From Rodentolepis nana (Eukaryota; Platyhelminthes; Cestoda; Cyclophyllidea; Hymenolepididae), in assembly GCA_900617975.1 (NCBI GenBank), contig UZAE01012287.1, positions 1,833-48,015 of the forward strand: a DNA stretch of 46,183 nucleotides. Reading direction: 5' to 3'. Numbering within the stretch: position 1 is the stretch's first letter; each line of letters begins with the position of its first letter. Shown here piece by piece: positions 26,033 to 37,275 of the stretch. The translations under genes were made by a program, and so were the position numbers. The notes under the pieces were generated by a model. The model was given only the letters and a program-made list of their open reading frames with translations, was not told where the DNA came from and did no database searches.

Positions 26033-26976
26033 AACTGTAGGAATAAGTTTATGTTTATTTGGATTCCTATCTATGACATTATATATGGAAGAAACTAAAG
26101 TGAAAACCTAATTCCTACTGGTCAAATATTCGATCAACCGCTATCTAACTTATGTTTTAACCAGAGGTTGTAATTCATATTCTACCACTTATCTCCATGT
26201 TACTTCTCACTTTCAAACTTTTATTAACAGTTGATGACATTAGTTCAACAAATATAAGGCTCGATTTGTTTGAGAAAGAGTGTTGTTCACTTCAAGACAT
26301 GCTTCTAAAATCAAGCAGCCAATCAAACAAATATGTACCTTCACTTAACTAATTAAATGAAAGGTTGGTTATGTTGTTATCTTTATGCGACATCCCTAAT
26401 TCTAATGTAATTTTACTCTATTCTTTGAACAAATTGAGTACCATTCTACCTAATTGTTGACCCTGAAGAGTCTATTGATCTTGGTTTACACTTGGCAAGA
26501 TACATTGTATGCACAATAGAATAAAGATTAAATGGACACATATTTTGAACTTAGAACTCCTTGTTACGTTCTATCTGTGCATGTTGATCTTAGAGATTAG
26601 CTTTTAATGCTAATTCTTACTCATTATTTTGTATCAGTCTTTTCATTTTTGTTTGTCTATTATGTTCAATATAATCATTAAAAATTGATACGTATATTCA
26701 ATTGTGCGAAGAAAATATTAGGCGTAGATAACGTTAGAAATTTAGCATTACTATTTAGACTTGTCATTAATGAAACCGTGATTATCCCTATTGTACCACC
26801 TTGGTTTATTGATAAGTTTTTCGGCAAATGTCCATTTTACATTTCTAAAATAACCTTTAACTTTCAGGTTGAAAACTCATTTCCTTGAGATCAGTAATTA
26901 TTTTAACTTCATATTGAAAAAGTTGAAGACCATTTAGCTGGTTGTTTGGATAAGAGAAAATGAACTTACAATTTAC

Positions 26977-27050
26977 CTGTCCCGGGTGCACGGCCTCATC
27001 TTTGACAAGAACATCGTTGGTGGGCACATTGAGGACCGGTGGTTGCCTAG
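26977..27050 (-). CDS. Exon 3 of Ig adhesion gene: inter-domain linker and Ig2 A strand
   Basis: A 74-base exon. The acceptor is CATTATAG and the donor CAG|GTAAAT. With the G left over from exon 2 it reads A-RQPPVLNVP, then TNDVLVKDEAVHPGQ, and ends in phase 0. A proline-rich PPxL step after the first Ig domain and a V-L-V-K-D-E strand are what the start of Ig2 looks like in lachesin/IgLON proteins; next one expects a short V-x-L-x-C strand. A second AG four bases downstream (CTAG|G) would break the frame, so the upstream acceptor is preferred. The exon is strikingly richer in G+C than the AT-rich sequence around it. The open frame continues on both sides, but those extensions are intron read-through. 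Confidence 0.8.
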
Positions 27051-28271
27051 CTATAATGATGGGGAAGGTTATAATAACGATAAAGAAAAGAACCAATAGT
27101 CACGAAAATCTATTGAATAGTTTTTACATTATCTAATGCTATCCATTATAATATATATTTATCTGCAGCTTATCTCATCTAATTACAATTGTTTTACGCT
27201 TAAATAGCAAGAGCAATGGTAACTGACAACTAAATGCTATAAACAAGTCGAGATTTGTACGAAAAAATTGTGAGTATCCCGAAATGATAAAATGATTCAC
27301 TTACATTTTAATTCACTATGACAAATTTTTTACCCTTTTCTGTCCTTTTAAAGAATTTTATGGTTTCGACCAAAGATGCCTTTCCATGTAATATTAATAA
27401 GCATTTTCACCTTGTTATCGTCAATGTTAGGATGAAACTTTTTAAAGTCAAATGACTCTTTGATAGTTGGATGTAGATATATGGAGAACACAATCCTAGC
27501 AAAATTAGACGACGCACCCGAGCATTCTGGAGGGTGGTGTCTTGCATGAAGATGACTTATCAGTTAGTCAGCCATTAGCGTACACTCACGTTTGCTAAAT
27601 GCGTTTAATTACTAACCATGCTAACTGTAAGCATAAATTGAATAAACGCTGTACTCGCCAATGTCGGTTTATTCTGTAGAAGTGGAGTAGCTTCACTCAT
27701 TTCGGAAGCCTATCCATCCTAGGACATTTTGATGAAAATTTCTGAGGTCAAGTCCAGACCTATTCGTGTATCAATCTGGTACAAATATGCACTCTCAATT
27801 ATTGTGTATTTATTCACTTTATTTGTTTATTTTTTAAACTATCAACTGCTGCATTTGATCCTGAAATTTTTTATTTATCATTTTTTCCAATCGATGATGT
27901 AGTTAAGGTTGGTTGTTCTATAATATATTAACGCAGTGGAAATTCGCTAGTCTTTGCTCTGCTTATAAACCGAATATATTAAAAATACAAAAATAATTAC
28001 AAAGTAGAAAACTATGAGAAGACATGTTAAAATAAAACTCTACTAAAATAAAAAATTGTTTTTAGGATAGTCAATATCAATTTAGGAATTTATCTAAATT
28101 CATTTATTATTGATATTAATTGGTTAAGTAGCATTAAAAGCATGAAACGTTTTCAACTTTTTTTAAAAAAGTGCATCAATTTGTTATTCTATTTACCAAA
28201 GTGGTTCATCAGCTAGAATGTGTGAAATACCTTCGTTACGTTAGGAATAAACAATTGATGGATATTTTTAC
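27051..28271 (-). other. Intron 2 of Ig adhesion gene (1221 bp)
   Basis: Begins GTAAAAA and ends CATTATAG on the minus strand. It is AT-rich, with no repeat copy and no open frame worth reporting. Confidence 0.75.
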
Positions 28272-28473
28272 CTGTTACGCTGAGATAAATAAATTTCTCG
28301 CGCAGTTGTTTGGAATTTATTTGGCATATGTACACACCACTGTCAAGAAGGCTGACATTCGTGATTCGCAGACTCCAACCTCCTCGAATGGACTTGTCAA
28401 TGGAAAATCGTCTGTCAGAGATATTGTCTCCAACCGCAATTTCACGTAGAGCTCTCTCCTTCCACCATGACAT
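28272..28473 (-). CDS. Exon 2 of Ig adhesion gene: Ig1 C to G strands
   Basis: 202 bases: 67 codons plus one base. The acceptor is TTTTCTAG before ATGTCATGG and the donor is ACAG|GTAAAAA. It opens with MSWWKER (the C-strand Trp is residue 100 of the joined protein) and continues through a DRRFS motif, the E strand WSLRITNV, the F strand DSGVYICQ and the G strand EKFIYLSVT. The run D-x-R-F, W-x-L-x-I, D-x-G-x-Y-x-C-Q is the signature of the first Ig domain in lachesin/DIP/Dpr-type proteins. Sequons are at residues 114 (NIS) and 136 (NVS). The entry phase (0) matches the end of exon 1, and the single trailing G is completed by the CT that opens exon 3. Base composition is clearly less AT-rich than the flanks, as expected for a real exon. 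Confidence 0.9.
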
Positions 28474-29573
28474 CTAGAAAATTAGTTAGAGAGATATCAA
28501 CCATGATTTGTTACAACAAAAACCGCCATCGGATAAAATATTGTGAAATAATATGGATCATACAATTAAGAGATCAAATTACTCGCTATATATATCAACT
28601 ACGATCAATTTAACTACGATATAGTTTTATTAATCAAATATAAATTTTAAAAATTCTTAAGTATATTTTTTCCATTTTTGACTTCCTGAAAACGCAAAAT
28701 AAGCAGTTTATATCTCTGCATTTTATTCCATACCACTTGAAAACTCTATCCATGCGTTTCATAAGTGAAATTATGAAAGTTCAGTGGCCTTCATTCTGGG
28801 CCTCACACAAAGCTTAACACACCTAATAGGATGTTTTACATTACATTTTACTTCAATTTTAATGGTAAACGATTTTGAAGTGATCTATAATTATGAATTA
28901 TAAATCAGTGTTGAAACCCTCCCCTGTAAATTAAGAAGAGAAAACATTGATGTTCTTCAGGGTACCTTAAGCTATTTGAAATGCTGTTTAATGGTAATAA
29001 TCAAGAGGACTAGTATAATGTGCATTATTTCAGGACACTTAAGCTCAATCAAAGAAGAATTCTGTTCATGCTTCAAAAGTATTTATTAGTCATCTGTAGA
29101 AATTTAAAACAAATCACCATTCGCACTTTCGCATTTCGAATGGAACAAATTAATAAAAAAGGTGAAGTTAAAAGCAAAAGTTTTAATTTATTTGTTTTGC
29201 AACAACTTAAGTTGTAGTTTTCAAATCTGTAACGCACCGAATATGTAATGGAACCCATAATTTATTATAATCAAGTTAATCTAAATAATTAAAATCGTTA
29301 ACAATTTGCGCCATACTTTTCCGCTTAAAGAACCTATTCAGCAAATGCCATTTATATATGTTCCAGAAAAGGGATAACTCGCTTTCTTTCCCGTCATATA
29401 TTCCGGACTAATTCTATTGCTTCCCATACTCAAAAACTAAAATCCAGTGCTTATATATAATGTTTGCAATTTATAAAATAAAGAAGAGATAATAAATTGC
29501 TCTAGTAGGTGAATTAGATATGTTAACACAATTTATGCCTACTTTTGGTTTTTTTAATAGATACATGATTTGA

Positions 29574-29896
29574 GCGATAGACTTACCTCCTTATGGTGGG
29601 TCCTGGGCAAAGCGCACTTATATGACAAAAGTCTATTAACTGGCAGTCGAATTCTGACTTCAAACTGCCATGACTTGACCGCATGTCATATTCGGCCACT
29701 TCCAAGGCATTCACCTTATTTTTTCTCTACCTTTGTGGCTGATTCTTTTACATCTGTAAATCACTCTTCTGTTTCCCCTCCCCCCCCCTCACAATCAGGA
29801 AGCGTGTGACTTTGATGTCAGTTTTCTCTGTGAAGCTCTAAGTCAACTCAATGGCTAATGATAACTATCATAATGTTTGGCATTTGATATGAATAA
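29574..29896 (+). mobile_element. SINE-like repeat, copy 7, within intron 1 of the Ig gene
   Basis: Head GCGATAGACTTACCTCC at the left, tail GGCATTTGATATGAATA at the right: opposite orientation to most copies. The donor-like motif (GGAG|GTAAGTCT on the minus strand, GT at 29586-29585) therefore points the same way as the Ig gene transcript. It contains a C-rich run at 29775-29790. The plus-strand open frame at 29570-29809 is repeat sequence. Confidence 0.85.
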
Positions 29897-32563
29897 CTAT
29901 TAGCTATCTATAAGTCCATAGGCATTCTCAGCCTAGCTCACTATTGTGTATTTATCGATCTACAGCTCCATCACAGCTATGAGTGTTTTCACCGCGAAAT
30001 CTGCCAACTGTGTTTATTTGATGTTTCGTACAACCCAGCTTTCACTCTGTCTTTCCCATTTCTCTTCCATCTCACACCTCATTTGGCGTCTCATTCATTT
30101 CTAATTACCCAATGTACTTTTGGTCAAAATCAATCATTAATCTTCTCAATCGGGAAAGGCTACTATTTTCTTGCTAGCCCTTGAATGATTATAACCTTTG
30201 CAAGGGGATTTTCCATCATAATTTGGTTAAGGCTTTAAATTAGAGTACTAACGTAACCTCCTGCAACCTTATTAGCAAACACAGAAAATGGTATATAGTA
30301 TTTTATTATAAAGTAGCACAACCAGGTAGCTCACTTGAATAGTCGTCTACCAAAGAGGATTTCGGTTGGCCATAATATTCATGAATAAGCACATTTAATT
30401 TAAAATTAGAGCAGTAATCATTCCTAATGCAGTCGAATATCTTGATTGTTTTCCATATGCTTTAAAACAAAATATTTCGTTAAATAAATTTTAAACAAAT
30501 TAAAAAATTAATTTGTTTTTATTCTCACAGTTTAAGGACCAAGTGAAGTGCAAAATAAGCAGAAATATATAGCTATAATATGAAATTAATATTATGTTTT
30601 TAATTGGGATTTATTATAATGTAATTATCTCTATCAAAATGTTAATGCAAATTTTGATAAGTTGAGTTAGTGCCCTGCTGATACCAAATTTTGATTACAT
30701 TATTTTTACGCCATTTTGAATCTCTCAACAGATTTTGGTAACATTTCGACAGCTGTTGTAATCTATTCTTGAATCAATGATTGACGTATGCGTTGGTAAA
30801 TTGTTTATTTGTAATCAATATATAGTTAATGCAAAATGGCTGCAATCTTGATGCATGTGCAATTTAATTCTATTTCCTTCAAAAATAATGTTAATGAAAC
30901 ATATTTGAATTCTGTACTCTATTAGCCATATTCTTCTAAGAAATTATTAATAAAATCCTTGCTTAAACATTTTTTCTTTCATTACTCATTTGCTTTACAT
31001 GACCAATTGATTGTAATAATATTAGCCTTAATCAACATTTCTGAATGCGTTTTTAAAAAACATATGAAATTTTGGAATTAAATAAAAAATTTGGCAAATC
31101 TATTTTGTCTTGTTTAATTATATTAACAGAAATGAAAAGATTATCATCTTAAAGAAACTTTTGCTCACCGGAAATAGATCTAATCTGACAACGAGAAATA
31201 ACTTCATGTAATTGCCAAGTTGGTTCTACGTTCTACACAGCTTAGACAAATCCAGGAACAACGTCACTTTGCCCTGTCGATAGCCTTTATTCGTGTTCAA
31301 ATCGAATCATGCACAATATGGAGCAATATATTTGTTCACTTAACAAATGATTAATAACTATACGTAAGTACAGTTTTAGTTTGGCAAGTACTCTAAATGA
31401 TTAATTATTTGAGCCTTTTAAAAGTTGAATTTACAAAAAATATTCAATCGTCAACTGCTTAATTTTTGTCTTATTTAATTTAAATGATGAAGATCGAAAA
31501 TTAGCACTGTTTGAGTTGTTTGCTTACGAGGAATCTTTGAAGAGCAGTCTTTTGAAACTGACTAAGCTTTTCATCATCACCCATACTTAGTAAATGGCAG
31601 TTAAAGCACTGGCGACTAACAAGACTTCATATGATTTAAATTTAGCTGAGTTAAAGATATTTCACTAGCTAAGAGTAAAAGTAATGTACAACCAAACTCT
31701 CTAGTCAACTACCAACCAATTATAGAATGGAAACTGACTTTGAATAACTAAATTATCTCCCTCCAAATTCACCGGAAGAAGGTCAGTTGAGAAATTGCGC
31801 TTAGTAACTATAATTTAAAAAATAAAAACATAATTTGCTTTCTTCATTCATTTCAAACTACCTTTTAACTTCAAACAATATGGAACCATTTAATGAGAGC
31901 GAAATAAAGGTGAGAAATTTGCTATTATTTAAAATGAAGTTAGAATTTTTATTGAGTTTAAGTCTTGAAACACTATTTTAAATTGTATTCCGTAGTTATG
32001 CCTCTGTAAAATTAATAAGAAATTAAAATCTTAATAAATTTGCCTTAAAATTTTCAAGTTTAATTGCTCACAATAGCGTATAAACTTAGGATAATGGGTA
32101 GATATTTGATTCCTTCATAAAAATTCAAGCTATTTTTTATGTGGCTTTCCTCAAATATCGCCTTTAAGATATCATTGACAACTGTATTCTTGGGTCAAAA
32201 GGTGCATATTTCTAACCAATATTGAAATTCTTTAATATGTATTTTCAAAGATAACCTCAAATTCTGTTCATGAAGATAGTACGCGGATTAATAAAATAAG
32301 TAATGTAAAATAGTTGCTTTATTCAAATTGACTAATCATTTCTATTTAGTCTGTTTTGTAAGCCGAAACTAGTAACTTATTTTAAAAATATTTAATTTGT
32401 CAAATTTGAAATTTAGCATCTCGATAGATTTAAAAATATCCCATAAATAATATTTTAATTTGCGATTGCGTTTGGAAACATTGAGAATGAGTTAAGATAT
32501 CAATTCGTCATAAAACTTTTTAAAATAAAACCTCCGTTTATTATTCGCCCAAAAATGTAATTA

Positions 32564-32573
32564 TGGTATCTTA
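32564..32573 (+). repeat. Target-site duplication of copy 8, left
   Basis: TGGTATCTTA, identical to 32897-32906. Confidence 0.8.
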
Positions 32574-32896
32574 TAATTTATAACAAATGGCAGGCGTTTT
32601 GATAGTTATCATTAGCTCTTTAGTTGACTTCGGGCTTCACAGAGGGGAGGAGGAACATCAAAATGAGAAGAATTCGGAAGGAAGAACAAAAGAGTGATTC
32701 GCAGATGTAAATGTAAGAGACCAGCACCAGGGCTCAGATAGGATAAGACGAGTACTGTGAAAGTGATTGAATATGACATACAGTGGGGTCATGGTAGTTT
32801 GACGTGAGAAGTCAACTGCCGGTTAATAGACTTTTTGCTGTATGATTATACGTTGGCCAGGATGCACCACGTGGGGGTTAGTCTATCCCACACCCC
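32574..32896 (-). mobile_element. SINE-like repeat, copy 8, within intron 1 of the Ig gene
   Basis: Tail ATAATTTATAACAAATGGCAGG, head ending CCCACACCCC. Flanked by perfect direct repeats TGGTATCTTA at 32564-32573 and 32897-32906, extendable to 13 bases with one mismatch. It keeps CCACGTGG, but the donor motif is mutated to GTTAGTCT. Confidence 0.9.
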
Positions 32897-32906
32897 TGGT
32901 ATCTTA
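32897..32906 (+). repeat. Target-site duplication of copy 8, right
   Basis: TGGTATCTTA, identical to 32564-32573; it directly abuts the CCCC head end. Confidence 0.8.
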
Positions 32907-34883
32907 AAATCGTCTAATTTTTACTAAATTTTAACTGCAAAATAGTCACTCATGGATTAAATTCTTGAAGATGCGAAACATTGAACAAACAAATTCATCC
33001 AATGAATTTAGCTAAAAGAAACTAATTGCAAGTATTTTATTAAAATTTACAGGACTTATAGTAGGAATGGTATACAAAATCTTATTAAATACATGTTCGA
33101 TTTTAACTCCTAATCTCAACACATGGGAAACTCACAAATGCGATTTACAAATAGAGATAAGGAAGACAAATATTGCCAAAAATTTCATACGAAACTGTTT
33201 AATTTCATATTATATTAAAATTGAAATTTTCCATTACCTCCCGCTTAAATGCCGGTTAAAATACAACATTTCTGCTTTTGATGTGGAATGTTGTTGTAAT
33301 CGTTGTGGTAGGTTATGAGCAAGTTTCAATTGCTGTGTAAAACAACTAATGAAAAAGGATCGCTGCTAAACATCACGTATTAAAAGATTATTTTCTGTTT
33401 CAACCGAAATTCGAGCCAAAATTGTAATCTCTCATATTTCATAAAACTCTCGTACTCCGAATAAAGCTCATTTTATTACAAATAAAATGGTTCATTTTGA
33501 ATATTTTTCCAATTAGATATATTTGAATCAAAATTTTACTCAAAATGCGCAAATAAAAGGATAAATATTGAAACGATCGATTTTAAATTAGCTTACTATT
33601 TTTTTAAAGCCTGATTATTCATTCGAGGTCCAAGTTACGCAATTAGCAAGCAGAGCGCTTAAACAAACCTCTCAAAGAAATTAAATTGCAATTTTTTCCT
33701 AGAGACTTTACGATACCGCTACTCTATATTAAGTTATTGGTAATTGCTCTTATTTCGAGCTTGCTGGTGATACAAGATCAAGTAATGGTTCGCCAATTCC
33801 TATTTACATCATTTTGCTAATATATACATAACAATGAAAAACATTCAGTGGTGAAAAATGAGACAGCATAATTTTTTACGCCAACACGTTACTGGGAATT
33901 GGGCGAATTGACAACAAGAAAACTCAAAAATGGAAAACCAAAACAATATGCAAGAAAAATCAAACGAAATTAGCATGAATTAATGACGAGTGAAAATGCT
34001 TCTGAAATGCAAAATATGATTAAGTTGAAATGTTTTTAGGCGATCTATTTTGCTTTAGAATATGGCTATTTGCATTGTTTTTTGGTCAACTGTTTCATGA
34101 TTAAATTTTAATTTTAATTTCATTTTTAAACAGAGAACTGATTTTTAAAGCTAATCTTATTGGGTTTGATCAGATATGTACTCTTCAACTCTATAATCAA
34201 TCCTATGATCTAATATATGTCAATTTATAAGTAAACATAAAATATTTAATCCTTATTTGACTGAAACGATTTTTTAAATAGAATTGTTTTAGATCAATGA
34301 CAAAAGTGGCAAAATATTTATTTGATTTCTCTAAGGTATTACTGTGAAATACTTTCTGCCTTGTTCTAATATGCATTGCTTAATTTTACTTGCACAACTC
34401 AACTTTTTTTTCGCATGACAATTGTTGGTTTAATAAATAATTCATGCTCAGATATGCTTTTCAATAAAAAGAATATTTTTGAATATTAATCTAATCGGGA
34501 AAACCATCACTATACTTAAAACCTCAAACAAAATAACATAGTTTGCTCTTAGTTAAATTCATTACGTTAAGAGGGAAAATATATCTAAATATATTTCTCT
34601 TTTAAATAAAGACAAATGCGGAGGCGTTTCAAAATATTATAAATCAGCTGTAGACACATTCATTTTAAGTTATTTTGCTTTGATCCAAGCTTCAGAGCGT
34701 TCCGAAACCAAATATTTTTGCTTAAGAATTTTGGTTTTTACTCAAAGTATAAAATTTATCTGAAGCTTTGTTGACGATTAGGTCAAGATCTTCCTTTAAT
34801 GTGTTTGATGTACCACCGCTTTAACTAGCGCAAATCACACTCATTTAAAAAATTAAGAAAATAGAACAGTTTAAATCACATAC

Positions 34884-35174
34884 CACAGTATTATTAAAAT
34901 CCACATTATGCACAACGCAGGGTAGAATCACATTCTTTCCTTCTTCAACAGTGAGACTTGTCGGAAAAGATGCATTAAAACATGGAGCAAAAAGCTTTTG
35001 TCTGGACATATTTACAAGCGAATCCGTAGAGCGGGAATTTAAAAATTCCCTTTCAAGGAAAGTGCTACGTGGCACATCAATGCAATCAAAATCGGTTTCT
35101 GATAAGGGCAGTGCCATAACAAAAGCACGTAAGTTAAGCAATGTGAGAATTATAATAATAATTGGCTCAATCAT
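34884..35174 (-). CDS. Exon 1 of Ig adhesion gene: signal peptide and Ig1 A/B strands
   Basis: 97 codons, ending in phase 0 at a GTG|GTATGT donor. The chosen start is the first in-frame ATG after an in-frame TGA 24 bases upstream. Residues 1-22 look like a signal peptide (MIEP, then a run of Ile/Leu, with possible cleavage near AFVMA-LPLSE). Residues 23-69 are a low-complexity spacer with N-glycosylation sequons at N55 (NMS) and N67 (NAS). The Ig V-type start follows: SFPTSLTVEEGKNVILPC, with the B-strand cysteine at residue 86. Another sequon is at N94 (NNT), just before the splice. Reading through the donor gives only a short tail, so the splice is needed to reach the C-strand tryptophan in exon 2. 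A non-coding exon further upstream is possible but not visible. The plus-strand open frame across this region is an antisense shadow. Confidence 0.83.
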
Positions 35175-35199
35175 TATAAGAAAAGATGCGGAAATTCAT
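35167..35199 (-). promoter_or_regulatory. Short upstream open frame overlapping the Ig gene start codon
   Basis: Ten codons (MNFRIFSYND) then TGA, starting 25 bases upstream of the main ATG in another frame. Its stop codon lies just inside the main coding sequence. If the transcript starts upstream of 35199, this overlapping frame could dampen translation of the adhesion protein; this is inference. The main ATG has A at -3 and the upstream ATG has T, so leaky scanning would favour the main start. Confidence 0.4.
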
Positions 35200-37188
35200 T
35201 GAAGCAGTTTATTCCGCAGCAAACATCAGGCCTCTATTATAACCGATGAGCTTGGAAGTCACGATAATAGTTAAATGATGTCCACTTACTTGACGATGCA
35301 TAATAGATCCATAATTTGTATTACACAAAATAAATATTTTCCTTTTTTCTAATTTCTGCAAAAGGAGAACAAAGTACGGGAGCGAAATGTATCATTAGAG
35401 AAAGCATCATTTACTCTAAAAATTCTGCAAGCATGAGTTGACTGGCCAATCAGAGAGCACTGGCGTGAGGTGTTAGAATGAGTTCAGTTTGTCGACCTAT
35501 GAAATTAAAATCCAATAGTAGCAATATACACTAGTGAATCGCTTAATGCTTCGACTTTTGCCCCAAAAATATATCGCAAAATAAAAGACTACGGTCTCTT
35601 CGTATTTAATTACGTTCCAAAAATATTTTTGCCACTTACTTGATTATAAATGGTATAAAGAAAAGATTACCGATTTTATTTTGCATTTAAATAATTGTTT
35701 CCTAGATGTCTATATCAGTGACCATCAAATAATTATACAATATAGATATTTCCCAGAGCGTATGGTTATAAATATTAAATTCAATATTCTCTTTAAAGAG
35801 AGCAATTCATTTCAGACCAAATGAACGACCATTATGAAAAAGATTTAATTTAAAAATAATCAACTTGCAAGTCTATTCATTACATTTGAATAAGCGCTTA
35901 AATAGATATAAATAGATAATCGTTCAAATTCGACAATGAATATTTTTAATGCATACCAATGCTCTAATTAATATTATTTTATGTGCAAATCTCCAGTGCT
36001 AATGTTAAAATTATTACTATCTTCAAAACGGCAAAAATTCAAAATTAGTGTCGCCACATTTATATTCATTTTTAAAATAAGAGAAAATTTAACCTCAAAA
36101 TGTATTCTTAAATCGGCGAACTAAATTGGGATTATAGGTATTTTAAGAATACTGAACAATATTTACTATCTGTTTGAAATCGTTTGCTGATTATTATTTT
36201 ATTTTGTGTTTAATTTTAAGACTTTTAGTGTTTTCTAATAATTTCTACGAAAAATATTTTAGCCTACATATCGAAAATCATTTTCAAAACGTTAATTCGA
36301 TCCTTTGAGTTCAATGACATTCAATAAAATAAAAAAAATTTAGGTTATCTATAGTGTGAAATCGAGAATAACTAAAATCAAAGGACCTGAAGTTTTTTTA
36401 AATCCAAAAGAAATTAAAGGGAACCAATGTGCAAATATAATTTCAAGCTGTAAAGTGGCTATTTGTTAGGTATCTAAATGCTTAACAACTCAAAAATCAA
36501 AACCAGGTCATAAATCTTCGAAATTATTTATGAAATTCTTGTCGACGTTGTCAGTCATTATTAATCAATTAAGAAATCATCTTCGGAATTTAAGTATTTT
36601 TGTCACAAAAAGTGGACTCACCCTTCCTTTTGTTTGTTAGTATAACTAAATGCCACTTAAATAGAGTTTAACCAAGGTTTCTTTGAAACCGTAAGAAATT
36701 TCCTTTATTACATCAAAGACGGAGCAATTGCATAAAATGAAATATGAAAAAATTATTACTATTTATCAATTTCAACATTTTAATTTTTGACGAAAACAAC
36801 TGCATGTTATTCGCGGGAGCATTAACGAATTCTCGAAAGTGGCATGTCCAAGAAATTGAAATATTAATTTAAGTTAAATTTGAATATATACGCCAATATT
36901 CGGACCATTGAAATTCAACTTTAGTTGACCCTTTTCTGATATAATCATCCTTTTTGTTGTCAAACTATGGATACAAACGTTTTGACCGGCTTTGGATCTT
37001 CGTAATTAATTACCTTCTGTACATTCTACCAAAGGAGATTCCAAATTGCCAAACCTGAATCAGCCTAATGTCTCCATATTCGAAAATTGTCAAATATCAT
37101 TATTTTATGGTTAAATAGGAAATTTAAAAATCGTATTGCTGTGCTTGGCTTCTCAAAACATTAAAAGTCCATCTGTCCCGCCGGAGTC

Positions 37189-37275
37189 TTTTAAATCAAA
37201 ATTGACACTGGCCAACTGCTTAGACTTGACCATAAATTACGAAAATGTCTTTGGCAGTCTGACGTGTGCTCTGCT
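37189..37275 (-). repeat. Diverged dispersed repeat, member 2 of 2
   Basis: Counterpart of 19756-19830: TTAAATCAAAATTG, then GTCTTTGGCAGTCTGACGTG and CTCTG, with about 12 extra bases between the blocks. It overlaps the 3' end of a 67-codon minus-strand open frame (37423-37220) ending in STRQTAKDIFVIYGQV. Confidence 0.5.

Larger units (their letters stand above)
21286..26976. other. Downstream of the visible Ig exons; no firm gene
   Basis: Probably intron 3 of the Ig gene, at least in part, because exon 3 ends inside the second Ig domain. I searched 22.2-27 kb on the minus strand by eye for the D-x-G-x-Y-x-C and G-x-P-x-P-x-I-x-W patterns and found none. 25300-25800 has several overlapping short open frames on both strands and slightly higher G+C but no recognisable protein. 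Confidence 0.5.
28474..34883 (-). other. Intron 1 of Ig adhesion gene (6410 bp)
   Basis: Begins GTATGT and ends TTTTCTAG on the minus strand. It is AT-rich with no supportable coding sequence. It contains two copies of the ~315-bp SINE-like repeat, in opposite orientations (29574-29896 and 32574-32896). Short open frames inside it, such as plus-strand 33067-33318, show no recognisable domain. Confidence 0.8.
26977..35174 (-). other. Ig-superfamily adhesion protein gene, 5' portion (three exons seen)
   Basis: Gene-level entry for the only well supported protein gene. Exons at 35174-34884, 28473-28272 and 27050-26977 are separated by introns of 6410 bp and 1221 bp, all with GT-AG ends. Joined, they encode about 189 residues: a signal peptide, a spacer with N-glycosylation sequons, a complete Ig domain (B-strand Cys86, C-strand Trp100, F-strand D141-x-G-x-Y-x-Cys147) and the start of a second Ig domain opening with QPPVLNVP. 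Secreted or membrane-tethered proteins with this layout (lachesin, DIP, Dpr, IgLON) mediate cell-surface recognition, mainly between neurons; that role is family knowledge, not shown here. The rest of Ig2, any Ig3 and the C-terminus (GPI signal or membrane segment) must lie below 26977 or outside the window. Paralogue assignment is not possible, so no symbol is given. Confidence 0.85.

Noticed and set aside
26857..27096. 79-codon minus-strand open frame taken as one coding block
   Set aside because: Only 27050-26977 is exon; the hydrophobic start and the tail are intron read-through beyond clear splice sites.
28171..28449. 92-codon plus-strand open frame
   Set aside because: Antisense shadow of Ig exon 2; the minus strand carries the clear domain.
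34951..35202. 83-codon plus-strand open frame
   Set aside because: Antisense shadow of Ig exon 1.
35284..35290. Strong donor (TCAA|GTAAGTGG on minus) just upstream of exon 1, possible 5' untranslated exon
   Set aside because: An acceptor before the start codon would leave an intron of only about 50-90 bases, and no good pyrimidine-tract acceptor is seen.
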